From: a virus
Virus record (IMG/VR): IMGVR_UViG_3300036828_000682
Location: 1 to 49,334 of that record
Length of the DNA: 49,334 nucleotides
Direction: 5' to 3' (one strand)
Made by a program: the position numbers and the translations under genes. The notes beneath the pieces were generated by a model, which saw only the letters and a list, made by a program, of their open reading frames with translations, searched no databases and was not told the origin of the DNA. Shown here one piece after another: positions 1-8,362 of this stretch. Each line of letters starts with the position of its first letter. Within the stretch, counting starts at the first letter, position 1.

Positions 1-127
1 CCATCCAGCTATCGAAGGACGGCATACCGGAACGACGCCGGAAGGCGTTGATCGTGCGGTTCGCGGTGTCGGGTCTGTCGCTCCCGCCAAGCAACTCGGC
101 GCCAACGAATTCGAGCGCGGCCGGGAA
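1..127. repeat. terminal direct repeat, left copy
   Basis: Identical over 127 bases to 49208-49334. It lies inside the major capsid gene, and the capsid frame continues correctly across the join. The simplest reading is an assembler overlap on a circular contig (127 is a common k-mer size) rather than a biological terminal repeat. It implies a complete genome with circularly permuted or circular DNA. Confidence 0.95.
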
Positions 128-718
128 GATGGCTTTCTTCGGCGGGATGCGCAGTTTCTTGCCGCGGTGGTCGAGGGTCTGTCGCATCGTGGTCAATGCG
201 AGCTGCATCGAGGTCACGTCGGGGTCGCTCGCGTAAGGCAAGCGGTTCGACTGCACGCCCCCACCGACAAGCGGGTGAGAAACGCTGAAGAGGGTCTGAC
301 CGTCCGGACCCGTGGCGGAAGTGAAGCCGGTATTGAAGACCGCGGCTGCGGTGACCTCTTTGGTTTCCTTCGCGCTCTTGCCCAGCTCGCCGGCCAATTT
401 CTTGACCACGCCGAACTTGTCGTCATCCTGCGCGATGCGCGAGACGCGGAAGCCCAGCGAATACTGCGCGTGGACATAGGTCTTGTTGAAGCCGGGAAGC
501 GGGTCGTCGTAGTTCGTGGGCGCGTTTTCCGCGGTCACTCCGAACTGGCCGAAGCCGGTGACTTCCGTGGTCTGCTCGATCGAGCGCGAGGAAGTTTCAT
601 TGCGGAAAACTTCGGAGTACTGATCGGGGAAGCGAGTGTACTTACTCATCACGACCTCATCGATTGCCGGCAGCATCGAGGCAAGATTGAGGTCAGGGAA
701 AGACTGTCTAATATACAT
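1..718 (-). CDS. major capsid protein, N-terminal 239 codons (gene crosses the window ends)
   Basis: Starts at ATG 718 (MYIRQSFPDL) behind an AGGACA ribosome site and runs off the left edge. Joined to 49005-49207 it gives a 306-residue protein. The body resembles HK97-fold capsid subunits of the Mu gpT-like and podophage type: an N-terminal region with an early acidic helix, a central GFGQFGV/YSLGFRVS beta region, and a late stretch IPPKKAIFPAALEF before a conserved aromatic C-terminus. Its place, after portal, scaffold-like and decoration-like genes, is the canonical position of the capsid gene. About 300 residues is normal for the family. The fold assignment is by recognition, not by search. 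Confidence 0.85.
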   Translation of the reverse strand, partial: MYIRQSFPDLNLASMLPAIDEVVMSKYTRFPDQYSEVFRNETSSRSIEQTTEVTGFGQFGVTAENAPTNYDDPLPGFNKTYVHAQYSLGFRVSRIAQDDDKFGVVKKLAGELGKSAKETKEVTAAAVFNTGFTSATGPDGQTLFSVSHPLVGGGVQSNRLPYASDPDVTSMQLALTTMRQTLDHRGKKLRIPPKKAIFPAALEFVGAELLGGSDRPDTANRTINAFRRRSGMPSFDSWM

Positions 719-747
719 GTAGGTGTCCTGTAGCGGGTCATCTGCTG

Positions 748-784
748 CTTCCGGCCGAACGTTTTCGAGGCCTTCGGTCGGAAG
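748..784 (-). promoter_or_regulatory. intercistronic hairpin upstream of the capsid gene
   Basis: Arms 748-759 and 773-784 pair over 12 bases (one G-T pair), loop 760-772. It sits in the 75-base gap between the decoration-like gene and the capsid gene, about 30 bases upstream of the capsid start. There is no T-run, so it is more likely an RNA-stability or processing element, or a weak attenuator, than a strong terminator. Confidence 0.5.
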
Positions 785-793
785 CGTTGCTAG

Positions 794-1357
794 TTAAATT
801 CCTGCACTCCCCTGAGCGAATTCGCTCTTAAGAATCTGGACTTCCACGATCGCGTTGGCGCCTTCGACGTTGGGCGAGATGTTGGAAATCTTGATGATTC
901 GCAAGTCGAGGCCTGCGGTCGTCGCAATGGAGCCGTTGGCGACGCCCATGGTCGATTGCTTGGTGAGCGCGTTGCCCGTGCCCAGGACGACGTTCGCGTT
1001 CTTGCCGGCGTGACTCGCGGTGGTGACCGAAAGCGCGCCATCCACCTGCGCGATATAAATCATGTCCATCGCGTCGACCACGAGATGAGTCGTCAGGGTT
1101 GAGGCTGCGCCGAAGTTGATCGAGGAGCCCTGATACAAGCTCGTGCCCGGTGTCGCGTTCTGACCGCTGGTGATGCCCGGCAGGGGATTCCCCAAACCGG
1201 TGGGCGAAGCGACACTCGTAGCAGCCTTCAGAACGAGGTCGTTCGCGAAGATCGCTTTGGCGTCGGCCGCCGCTTTGCCGTACTCACGGCTGAAGAAAGG
1301 CCCGCCGCTGTCGCGAGCGATCGGACGAAAACCGAAAAGATTATTGGGATTTGCCAC
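794..1357 (-). CDS. head decoration-like structural protein
   Basis: 187 residues, starting at GTG 1357 behind AGGAGGGG. Small, rich in Ala, Gly, Thr and Ser, predicted mostly beta. The opening MANPNNLFGFRPIARDSGG resembles head decoration or structural proteins placed directly before or after podophage capsid genes. It lies immediately upstream of the capsid gene, separated by a hairpin-bearing 75-base gap. It probably binds the capsid surface. The specific decoration role is inferred from size, composition and position. Confidence 0.6.
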   Translation of the reverse strand: MANPNNLFGFRPIARDSGGPFFSREYGKAAADAKAIFANDLVLKAATSVASPTGLGNPLPGITSGQNATPGTSLYQGSSINFGAASTLTTHLVVDAMDMIYIAQVDGALSVTTASHAGKNANVVLGTGNALTKQSTMGVANGSIATTAGLDLRIIKISNISPNVEGANAIVEVQILKSEFAQGSAGI

Positions 1358-1380
1358 TGAGAGCTTCCCCTCCTAAGTGG

Positions 1381-1387
1381 CAATTCG
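1381..1387 (-). promoter_or_regulatory. CGAATTG box (late-gap motif, site 1)
   Basis: Reads CGAATTG on the minus strand in the 59-base gap before the gene starting at 1357. One of seven such boxes in late intercistronic gaps. It is 23 bases upstream of the start, with a separate AGGAGGGG ribosome site between. Function unknown; a candidate element for the phage sigma factor. Confidence 0.4.
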
Positions 1388-1416
1388 GCAAACGAAATTA
1401 ATCGAACAGGTTTCGT

Positions 1417-2307
1417 TCAGCGCGTGAGTTTGATGCCCGTTTCGCGGGCTTCGCCGGTGTAGAGATCGTTGGTGCCAGGATTCGCAACCAGCATGTCGCC
1501 AGGTGCCAGCGCTGTAACGCCGGCAGCTTTGCCGCCTTCGCTCCGGATCTCGCGAGCCGCCGCTTCGTAATACGCGTCTTCCTGCTCGGCAATCAGGCTG
1601 CTCGACTCTTCGGCGAAGTGCCGTAGCCGTCGTTCGGCCCAGTCGCGCGGAATCTCGCCCATGATGAGCGTGCCGATTTTTACCGGATCGCCGCGCTCGT
1701 CTTTGACTATTTCGTAGCCCCGCTTCCCCAGAACGGCCATACAGCGCTCGGAAAGGAACTTGTTGCTCATCCCGGGTGAACCGTACTTCGCTACGGCTTC
1801 GCGCATGGGATTGGTCAGTAGCGGGTCCAATTCGCCATCGAGTTCGATCTCAACGACGCGACTCGGAATCTGCATGATGCGATCGCGGAAAGCTTTGGCG
1901 GTTGCCTCTTTGCCAAACTTCGCGATGGACTGGCGAATGCCGCGGCTCATTACCGCGTCCGGAGCGGCAAACTCGCCCTTCTGCATGATGAGGTCGGCAA
2001 ACGCCGCCGCCACGGCTTCAAGGCCGAAGCGCTCGAGTCTCTCGTGGAACTCGGGACAGTTGGCTACGATCGGGTCGGGACCGTAGATAGTGCGCGTGGT
2101 GGTCTTTGGCGCATCGCCAAAAGCCTTCTTGTCGAACTCGTCGCGCAGCAACTCGGCCGCGGACTCTGCCGGGTGCTCTTTCAGGTCCAGGCCCAGGTCG
2201 AGCGTTGCCGCGGCTTCCTTCCGGACGATGCGTTCTTCACGCATCGCCATTACTTTCTTGTTGGCCGCTTCAGCGGGGTCGTGGTTTTTCGGTGCGCTTC
2301 GTCCCAT
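1417..2307 (-). CDS. unknown head-module protein, 296 residues
   Basis: Starts at ATG 2307, three bases after the stop of the scaffold-like gene. N-terminal 40 residues are highly charged (KNHDPAEAANKKVMAMREERIVRKEAA) and likely helical. A central region has repeated FGLEAVAAAF/FGKEATAKAF-type helical segments (about residues 95-145). The C-terminal segment reads VTALAPGDMLVANPGTNDLYTGEARETGI. No family is recognised. Its position between the scaffold candidate and the decoration/capsid genes suggests a head-assembly or minor head role, which is inference. Confidence 0.6.
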   Translation of the reverse strand: MGRSAPKNHDPAEAANKKVMAMREERIVRKEAAATLDLGLDLKEHPAESAAELLRDEFDKKAFGDAPKTTTRTIYGPDPIVANCPEFHERLERFGLEAVAAAFADLIMQKGEFAAPDAVMSRGIRQSIAKFGKEATAKAFRDRIMQIPSRVVEIELDGELDPLLTNPMREAVAKYGSPGMSNKFLSERCMAVLGKRGYEIVKDERGDPVKIGTLIMGEIPRDWAERRLRHFAEESSSLIAEQEDAYYEAAAREIRSEGGKAAGVTALAPGDMLVANPGTNDLYTGEARETGIKLTR

Positions 2308-2310
2308 GGG

Positions 2311-3063
2311 TTACTTCTTTCCTCGGCTCGACATCTGAACGCCGGCCTTTGCGCGAGCGATGTAGGACTCTTCGGAGATCCCCATAGCCGCGCAGATGTG
2401 TTTTTCGTGAGCGGTCAGGGTGTCGTCATCGTCGGCGCCATCGACTTCGGCGGTGCGCGAGGTGCGATCGCCGGCCTGTGCCGCGATCCGCGCCAGTCGC
2501 GTTGCTTCCTTCGCCGTCTTGGCGTCGGCTGCTATCTGGGCCGGCGTTTTTACCGTGCCGGCGCGAATGCCGTCAGTTTCTGCGCGCTCCGCGGCTAACC
2601 GCATGGCCACGGCTTCGGGTACGCCTTGCCGGGTTAGGTCGCCGTAGTGCCGTGCGGTCGCGACGAAGAACGCGCTATCACGCTTGCGGAGGTCGGGATA
2701 CTGGTTGATGAGGTCCGCTTCCGCGGTGAGCTGCGCAGCTTTCGAGTTCACGCGGGCGTCCACGTCGGCCGCGCGGACAAAGCCACGCTTGGCGAGGAGC
2801 GCATCGAAGCCCTTCACCCCTTGGGTGGTGAGAACGTCGAGGATGTCGGTATCGTCTTCGGGTTCGGGTTCGGGAGCGGCTACGGGCTCCGGAGCGCGCA
2901 TCCCGCGCTGCTCGTACCAGTAATCGGCTACGCGCTTGTTCTCGGCCGCGGCTTCTTGCGCAGCGGTGAGCTGCGCTTTGATGGCTGCAACATCCTCGGT
3001 CGGCTGTGTTACCGGAACTACTGGGGCTATGGGGGTTTCGGTGTTAGAGACTGTGGTTTCCAT
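2311..3063 (-). CDS. putative scaffolding protein
   Basis: 250 residues from ATG 3063. The composition is that of a scaffold: a disordered Pro/Val/Glu N-terminus, an Ala/Glu helix (QLTAAQEAAAENKRVADYWYEQR, split here), an acidic PEPEPEDDTDI linker near residue 70, then long Ala-rich helices and a basic C-terminal tail (ISEESYIARAKAGVQMSSRGKK). P22-type scaffolds are likewise acidic-to-basic helical proteins encoded between portal and capsid. No sequence-level family match can be claimed. The call rests on composition, size and gene order. Confidence 0.55.
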   Translation of the reverse strand: METTVSNTETPIAPVVPVTQPTEDVAAIKAQLTAAQEAAAENKRVADYWYEQRGMRAPEPVAAPEPEPEDDTDILDVLTTQGVKGFDALLAKRGFVRAADVDARVNSKAAQLTAEADLINQYPDLRKRDSAFFVATARHYGDLTRQGVPEAVAMRLAAERAETDGIRAGTVKTPAQIAADAKTAKEATRLARIAAQAGDRTSRTAEVDGADDDDTLTAHEKHICAAMGISEESYIARAKAGVQMSSRGKK

Positions 3064-3067
3064 GGGG

Positions 3068-3424
3068 TTAGGCTTGGATCGTCAGAACTGTGCGCATCGG
3101 TGTGTCGGGACTCACTCCGAGTCCAGCCGCGACGAACGTCAGGTACGCGCTGGTGTCGTTGTGGTCTGCGGGTGGGGCGTAGAGGTTGATCGTTTGGCGC
3201 AGCGTCAACCCTTCATCCGCGTAAATCTGTAACTGGCGCTCCAGGTCGCTCCAGCCGTGTTCGTCGGTGTCGATCGTGCCCACGTCGTTTTTGTGTGCGG
3301 TACCGCCAGGGTGCTCGCAGTGGGGACCGTGACGGAGATCGCCGGGATTGTGCCGCACGGTGGGCGTTTTGCCGGGTCGGCCGAATCCTTCCTCTTTGGA
3401 AATGAGGAGAGCGAGTTTCGTCAA
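3068..3424 (-). CDS. lysozyme-like endolysin / P5-type muralytic protein
   Basis: 118 residues. The start is TTG 3424, overlapping the upstream TGA (TTGA). The sequence has the pattern of phage P5-type lytic proteins: EEGFGRPGKTP with a probable catalytic Glu at residue 11 or 12, VRHNPGDLR, a Gly/His segment, GWSDLERQL, GLTLRQTINLYAPP and a terminal YLTFVAAGLGV. It is short, a single catalytic domain with no cell-wall binding domain and no signal peptide. It may act as the endolysin with a holin, or as a virion-associated hydrolase. Neighbour 3805-4098 is a holin candidate. Confidence 0.7.
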   Translation of the reverse strand: MTKLALLISKEEGFGRPGKTPTVRHNPGDLRHGPHCEHPGGTAHKNDVGTIDTDEHGWSDLERQLQIYADEGLTLRQTINLYAPPADHNDTSAYLTFVAAGLGVSPDTPMRTVLTIQA

Positions 3425-3768
3425 AGGCTTGCCCCGAACCGCGAACCTTTGTAGAGATCGCTTCGCTTGAGGGTGTACGGCCCGATGCAGCTATCGCAGA
3501 GGAGCTGATAGATGCCGTCCTTCGGAACGATGTAGATTTTTATGGCGATTTCTGCGGTGGCTGCGAGGTGCACCCACGTCTTGCCACAGCATTGGCATGT
3601 GTCAGGAAGCCGGCCGGTACCGAGGAAGTCCAGCGCCTCGATGTGCCGCTGCAGGCAGTACTCACAGATAGTGAGCCCGTTTTCAAGCTGGTGGCTGGCG
3701 TACGCCGGCCGGTAGTGTGAGCACCAATTACATTGGACGGGGAAAAGATTGGGCAGCGAAACGCTCAC
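3421..3768 (-). CDS. Cys-rich zinc-binding protein
   Basis: 115 residues from GTG 3768; the end overlaps the next gene by four bases. It contains four CxxC-type knuckles (CNWC, CEYC, CQCC, CDSC) at about residues 14, 36, 59 and 89, so it probably folds around two zinc ions. No catalytic motif is visible. The start has no Shine-Dalgarno but lies six bases after a CGAATAG box, a pattern shared with two other late genes. Function unknown; it sits among lysis genes. Confidence 0.65.
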   Translation of the reverse strand: MSVSLPNLFPVQCNWCSHYRPAYASHQLENGLTICEYCLQRHIEALDFLGTGRLPDTCQCCGKTWVHLAATAEIAIKIYIVPKDGIYQLLCDSCIGPYTLKRSDLYKGSRFGASL

Positions 3769-3774
3769 GCTGCC

Positions 3775-3781
3775 CTATTCG
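3775..3781 (-). promoter_or_regulatory. CGAATAG box six bases before a GTG start (site 2)
   Basis: CGAATAG on the minus strand, followed by six bases and then GTGAGC at 3768. The same arrangement occurs at 40897-40903 and 47945-47951. If this is a -10-like element the transcript would begin at or near the start codon. Confidence 0.45.
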
Positions 3782-3804
3782 GAGGATTTCCGAAAAATGT
3801 ACTT

Positions 3805-4098
3805 TTATTTAACCGGAACGACCACGGCCACGGGCGCAACGGCTGCCGGGGTTGCCGCTGACTTGACGATGAGAGCGTTGACTACACTGGCGACCACATC
3901 GACGGCGATGCCGATTGCAGAGGCGGTGGGGTTGTGCAGGGATGCAGCGATAGCATCGCTGGTAGCAACGACGGTTGCCAGCACCACGGCCTTTTTATCC
4001 GCGTTGCTGGCGTCGGGTACGCTGTTCGCAGCATGGACGCCCAACACGATGAGCGTGGAATATTGTTCGATCTTGGCGAGAATATCTTTGAAGTTCAT
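3805..4098 (-). CDS. holin-like small hydrophobic protein
   Basis: 97 residues from ATG 4098. A short charged N-terminus (MNFKDILAKIEQYS) is followed by moderately hydrophobic stretches at about residues 14-26, 38-55 and 60-78, and a Pro/Val/Ala tail. This could be two or three weak membrane helices or an amphipathic helical protein. Proximity to the lysozyme-like gene favours a holin or other lysis helper, but the hydrophobicity is modest, so the function is tentative. Confidence 0.45.
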   Translation of the reverse strand: MNFKDILAKIEQYSTLIVLGVHAANSVPDASNADKKAVVLATVVATSDAIAASLHNPTASAIGIAVDVVASVVNALIVKSAATPAAVAPVAVVVPVK

Positions 4099-4105
4099 AC
4101 CTTGC

Positions 4106-4351
4106 CTACTTCGCCCGTTCCTGAAAAATCCTCATGGGTAGTTCGAGCACGGCCCGCAATGCGGTGACGGCGCCCTGTGCGCGTCGGAGGTCGAGGTCCG
4201 CGTCGGAGCGGACACAGGCCTCTTCGGCGCGGTGTAGTTCCGCGGTAATGCGCGCCTGGATAATGGCGAAGGGTTCGCTCGCCATCATTGCCTGGAAGGC
4301 TTCGCGGTCGAGCCCGTCGAGGCGGGCAATCGGATTCCTACGTAGCTCCAT
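4106..4351 (-). CDS. small helical protein after portal
   Basis: 81 residues from ATG 4351, chosen because GAGGA lies five to six bases upstream. An ATG at 4363 is also in frame. It overlaps the portal stop by 14 bases. The protein is predicted helical and charged (DREAFQAMMASEPFAIIQARITAELHRAEEACVRSDADLDLRRAQGA, split here), ending IFQERAK. The family is unrecognised, but similar small helical proteins often follow portal genes in podophages. Confidence 0.65.
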   Translation of the reverse strand: MELRRNPIARLDGLDREAFQAMMASEPFAIIQARITAELHRAEEACVRSDADLDLRRAQGAVTALRAVLELPMRIFQERAK

Positions 4352-6515
4352 GCAGATCCTCATTGTGACCGCTGTACAACTGCGGGTTAGTAGCTTGCGG
4401 GTTGCCTTGCGGTTGTGTCTGCTGCGTTCCACCGAACAAACCGCGAGGGAACGCGCCAGGTCCACCGCCAGCGGGTTGGCCGCCGGCGCCGGGAACGAGT
4501 TGCGAAGCAGCTTGCACGGCCATCTGAACGACGGCCTGCTGCATCTTCTTCTGCTGTAATTGGTTCAAATGGTCCTGGTAGTGAAGCATCATAGCGGTGA
4601 GAGCTTCCGGATCCGTATGTTGCGGGTCCGCTTCGCCGGCCTTGATGTCCTTCATATGCCGAATCATATGGAGAAGGTCATTGTCCGCGGGGTTGACAGT
4701 GATCGTTTCTCCGTGGAGGCAGTCCACCCATTCTGTTTTTGGGTCAACCGAGATGTCGGGTTGTGGCGGTTTGGGAACCAAACTTTCAAAAGTGGGATCT
4801 CCGAGAACATCGTGAACTTCTTTCGTGACTTCCCAGAGCGCCTGTGGGTTCGTTACGATGAGGGGATTTTGCAAGTCGAGCTGGTAGCGCGCCAGCGTCT
4901 GTTCTTTCTTCGCTTCGCGGCTCGCAACACTGTTGGCGAACTGCAGACGGAAGTCGTAGCGGCCGTCGCGCTCCTCGATCGAGAGCATGGAGCCGCCCTG
5001 GTTTACCTCGAACAGCCCATCGGCATCCTCCTCGGTTACCCGAAAGAAAGTCTCGTCGGGCGCGAACATATACTCCAGGTCCCAGAAGTGTGAGAGGACT
5101 ATGCTCATGTCCTCGCGCAGCACCTTGGTGTCGAGCGAGATGCGGACGTTGCCCTCTTCGAGAAGGCTTACGGTCTGTTGCGCGGTGCGCGGTGCGTTCG
5201 GCCGGTCGGACTGCCGGCCCATCTGGAGGTCCGACATGCCGGTGAGCTTTTCCCCGTACGCGAGGACGCATTGCTCTTTCCACTGCGCGATGTCCATGTT
5301 GGCGCCGATCTTCAGTTGGAAGAGATCGGTTTGCGGGTTATCGAGGGGAATGGCGAGCCCCGGTGACACTTTGAACGTGGCGGGGTTGAAGCCACTCGCC
5401 GGCCTGTAGCCGATTGGGGGATTGAGCGCGAGCTGGCCCGCCTCGGTCGCCTGGTTGTGGTTGCTGCGGAGTTCGTCCTCCAGGTCAATCAGCATCTCGA
5501 CCATGCCAGCGGACCAATACGAGCCGTCTTTGAGTAGCGAGGACTCGACAAACGGCCTGCGGTTCTTTTTGGTCGGGTAGAGGTCTTCGAGCGATTGCAC
5601 GCTGATGATGGTGTGGAGGTCCCACAGGTAGCGGACTACGAAGTCCTTCTGCCGCATCTCGCGCTTTTTGAAGTCCCACTCGCCGGCGTCCTTCACGCCT
5701 TTTTTGAGTGGGCGCCACTTTCCGTACCACTCGAGAATCAGTAAGGACTCGCCGGCCGACGTCGGGCGCGTGTAGTCCAGCCCTTCCTGCTCGTCTTTCT
5801 CCCGCTTGATTTCGTCGCCTTGCGCTTCGCGCTGGATGCCGTGTTGCGCCATGTTGACGATGCGGTCCCAGTTTTTCGTGATGCCCTGATACCGGCCCTC
5901 CTCCTCGCCCTGCAGGAGCTGGTCCGGGGTTACCCGGTACTTGCGGATGACGTAGCTGAACTCGTGAATCGAGTTCACTTCCTCCGTGGGCACAACCAGG
6001 TCATCCGGCCACAACGGAACGAAGTCGGGTCCTTCGTAATCGACTACCGTCTCGCCCTTAACCTCGAAGGTGTCGCGCTTCCACGGGGAGTATGCGACTG
6101 CTCGGCCGAACACCAGTTTCCGCGTCACGAAGACGCAGAAGGGGATGAGCAATTTCATGTAATTGAACACCCGCCAGGTCATGTAGAGCCCGATCTTGCT
6201 GTCCCGCTTGTAGTCGCTGGGCCCCACTGGGACGGCTTCTATCTCCGCGTCGTCGCCGTAGAGTGCGTCGATTTCTTTCGCGAGCTTCGTCAAAACGTTC
6301 CAGCGGACATAGGGCACGGGAACATTGCTCGCGGTTTCCTCGCCGGCCGCGGGCGGGTCGACCTTAGCGCGCCAGCGCCTGTAGTATTCGGTCCACTTGG
6401 CAATCCTTTTGTTGTGATCGCCAAGCGCAGCGCGGTAGTCCGTCTGGATGTGGTTCGCGAGCCGCGAGGATTCGGGTTCGGGTAGTTTGAGTTGAAAATC
6501 TTCTTGTTCCGGCAC
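4338..6515 (-). CDS. portal protein
   Basis: 725 residues, starting at GTG 6515 with GGAG just upstream. P22-like portals are about this length (700-750). The N-terminal region (WTEYYRRWRAKVD...SNVPVPYVRWNVLTKLAKEIDALYG) and central region (FVPLWPDDLVVPTE, DLEDELRSNHNQATEAGQLALNPP) match podophage portals that form the dodecameric DNA entry and exit ring and dock TerL. The C-terminus is a Gln/Gly/Pro-rich flexible tail of about 60 residues. TerL lies 22 bases upstream, the normal order. Confidence 0.88.
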   Translation of the reverse strand: MPEQEDFQLKLPEPESSRLANHIQTDYRAALGDHNKRIAKWTEYYRRWRAKVDPPAAGEETASNVPVPYVRWNVLTKLAKEIDALYGDDAEIEAVPVGPSDYKRDSKIGLYMTWRVFNYMKLLIPFCVFVTRKLVFGRAVAYSPWKRDTFEVKGETVVDYEGPDFVPLWPDDLVVPTEEVNSIHEFSYVIRKYRVTPDQLLQGEEEGRYQGITKNWDRIVNMAQHGIQREAQGDEIKREKDEQEGLDYTRPTSAGESLLILEWYGKWRPLKKGVKDAGEWDFKKREMRQKDFVVRYLWDLHTIISVQSLEDLYPTKKNRRPFVESSLLKDGSYWSAGMVEMLIDLEDELRSNHNQATEAGQLALNPPIGYRPASGFNPATFKVSPGLAIPLDNPQTDLFQLKIGANMDIAQWKEQCVLAYGEKLTGMSDLQMGRQSDRPNAPRTAQQTVSLLEEGNVRISLDTKVLREDMSIVLSHFWDLEYMFAPDETFFRVTEEDADGLFEVNQGGSMLSIEERDGRYDFRLQFANSVASREAKKEQTLARYQLDLQNPLIVTNPQALWEVTKEVHDVLGDPTFESLVPKPPQPDISVDPKTEWVDCLHGETITVNPADNDLLHMIRHMKDIKAGEADPQHTDPEALTAMMLHYQDHLNQLQQKKMQQAVVQMAVQAASQLVPGAGGQPAGGGPGAFPRGLFGGTQQTQPQGNPQATNPQLYSGHNEDLHGAT

Positions 6516-6537
6516 TTACTCCGGAGTTCGGCAAACA

Positions 6538-8256
6538 CTAGCGAAAGCGCGTCATGTCGCCCCTTCGAGTCGTCTCCACGGGGTGTTGGCCGTACTTGGT
6601 GACCGCTGGCCGCTTCACGATCGCGTCGATGGGCGCCCGCGGCTTGGGCATTTGCATGATGCCCACCACGGTGAGCGCGTCCGCGATCACGCAGTCATCG
6701 TGGCAACCGCGCTGGTGTTCGGCTTTCCCGGTCGGCTTGATAACGAAGGTGCGGCACTCGCCTAGAACGATCGGATCGCGAATGTAGATGCTCATCTCGC
6801 GGATGGCCGCGTCGTACCAGCTCAGGAGCTGCGGGCGGGTCACTTGCGTGGTTTTCCAGCCGATCTTGTCGGCGCGCTCCTTCGGATCATCGTCCGGTTG
6901 CCGCATCCGATGATAAATTAAACCGGGAGGATAGCCGGAAGCCAGCAGTGCATCGATTGTGGCGAGCCCTGTATTGTTGCCTTCCGGCACTTGGCAGGCC
7001 CAGTTGAAATAACGGCCCAGTATGGCGAGGTAACGACCGTGCTCGGCGGGTTCCATGCGGGCGCGCAGTGTCGCGGCCTGGTCTCCTGTCTCGCGCTCCC
7101 TCACGATCGATACGCCAAAGTCCGAGTTGCACTCGCCCTCCCCGTCGTTGGCGTCGATTCCTTCGCTCGTGTCCGTGCCGATGACATAGGTTTTGCCGGG
7201 GTCCGGTTTGCGGAATAGCGTCAGTTCGCCGCGCTCGCGTGGCAGGAACAGGATTCGCGAGCTGCCGGCGAAGTCCTGCTGTTCCAGCCCGCCCACGATC
7301 GCGTCGTGAATGAGCGGCATCTTGTTGAGAGCGGCGTGGCTGAACCGCGGCCGGCCGGAAGCGAGAAAGCCCTCTTCCATGTTGCCGGGGTATTCCTGCT
7401 TAAATAGGGTTGCATCGGCGTTGCAGATATTCGCGATGGCCCAGCGCCGCCAGTGCAATTGCTCCAACTGGAGGTTGTACTGGCGCATCATCTCGCGTTC
7501 CTCGCCAGAGAGCGAGTCCTGGAACTTGGCGGGATCGAGGAGCGGGCGAGTGTACTCGGGGTTCTCCCACCACGCGATGAACAGGAGGTCCCATTCGCTA
7601 TCGCCGGCCTGCGCGGAGAGACATAGCCGGTGAAACTCGTTTCCCACCCCGTTAGGAGTCGACTCAACTACTACCATCGTGTCCGGATCGCTCGGGACGG
7701 CCGCCAGGACCGCGGTCATGGTGGTCTTCAGGTCGGCGTAGTAGGCAGCTTCGGAGAAGTGGACACGTCGCAGAGTGAACGAGCGCCCAATAGAGAGATT
7801 CCGCGTCGTGTGGCACTTGATCCAACTGCCGTTGCTCCAGTGGATCGACTGCGCGGTGTTGCCGGCGTCGGCAAGGGTAGGTAGGACGATGGTGCCGTTC
7901 AGCGGTACGTAGTTGTCCGCAAACCGCTTGTAGTGGCTGAAAAGGTTGAGCGCGGTCGGCTCGTCGTTCGCGAGCACCATCGTGTGTTGGCCCGCAATGG
8001 AGATCGTGCCGTGGAAGAATTGCGCGGCGACACCGACGCTGATCCAGACCTGCCGTGCTTTCGGTGCGACGATGCGAACGGGTTTGTTCTTCGCCTTGCA
8101 CCGTTCCACGATGTCGCGGAGCTTCTTTTGCGCTGGGCCTAGAAGCATCGGCACTAGTGCGCCCTTCTTGTTCTGGACCTTCAGTGAGGTTTTACAGAAC
8201 TCTTCGTGGTCGCCGAATATTTTAAATATCTCTTCTGGGTGGGGAACTTCGAGCAT
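6538..8256 (-). CDS. terL: terminase large subunit
   Basis: 572 residues from ATG 8256. N-terminal ATPase: the Walker A region is VAPKARQVWISVG (about residues 62-74), where relatives usually carry Gly instead of Trp after ARQV. Walker B plus catalytic Glu is at RRVHFSEAAYY (about 163-173). The C-terminal RNase H-like nuclease shows VIGTDTSEG (first metal Asp, near 363) and GCHDDCVIADAL (last metal Asp pair, near 520). The protein drives headful or site-specific packaging with the portal and the putative small subunit at 9150-9596. The Trp substitution is the one oddity. Confidence 0.92.
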   Translation of the reverse strand: MLEVPHPEEIFKIFGDHEEFCKTSLKVQNKKGALVPMLLGPAQKKLRDIVERCKAKNKPVRIVAPKARQVWISVGVAAQFFHGTISIAGQHTMVLANDEPTALNLFSHYKRFADNYVPLNGTIVLPTLADAGNTAQSIHWSNGSWIKCHTTRNLSIGRSFTLRRVHFSEAAYYADLKTTMTAVLAAVPSDPDTMVVVESTPNGVGNEFHRLCLSAQAGDSEWDLLFIAWWENPEYTRPLLDPAKFQDSLSGEEREMMRQYNLQLEQLHWRRWAIANICNADATLFKQEYPGNMEEGFLASGRPRFSHAALNKMPLIHDAIVGGLEQQDFAGSSRILFLPRERGELTLFRKPDPGKTYVIGTDTSEGIDANDGEGECNSDFGVSIVRERETGDQAATLRARMEPAEHGRYLAILGRYFNWACQVPEGNNTGLATIDALLASGYPPGLIYHRMRQPDDDPKERADKIGWKTTQVTRPQLLSWYDAAIREMSIYIRDPIVLGECRTFVIKPTGKAEHQRGCHDDCVIADALTVVGIMQMPKPRAPIDAIVKRPAVTKYGQHPVETTRRGDMTRFR

Positions 8257-8362
8257 TGAGGTCCGCTTCGATGTTCGACACGGTGGCGTAATCTCGGCAC
8301 AAATAAGCCAGTTCGGCGTCCGTGCGGGGTACTATGTCAGCTCGCCGGTTGAGCCCCCACAC
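8222..8362 (-). CDS. possible small ORF bridging to TerL
   Basis: From GTG 8362, 46 residues (VWGLNRRADIVPRTDAELAY onward, read with fMet), overlapping the TerL start by 35 bases. It is the only frame filling the 80-base gap between 8337 and 8256. A longer version would include a tandem ADWRN duplication caused by a 15-base direct repeat near 8365-8395. Support is weak: no clear ribosome site and no recognised family. Confidence 0.3.
   Translation of the reverse strand: MWGLNRRADIVPRTDAELAYLCRDYATVSNIEADLNARSSPPRRDI

Noticed and set aside
167-733. Open plus-strand frame of 188 codons opposite the capsid gene
   Set aside because: It is the antisense shadow of the capsid gene in GC-rich DNA; the capsid frame has the ribosome site and family signature.
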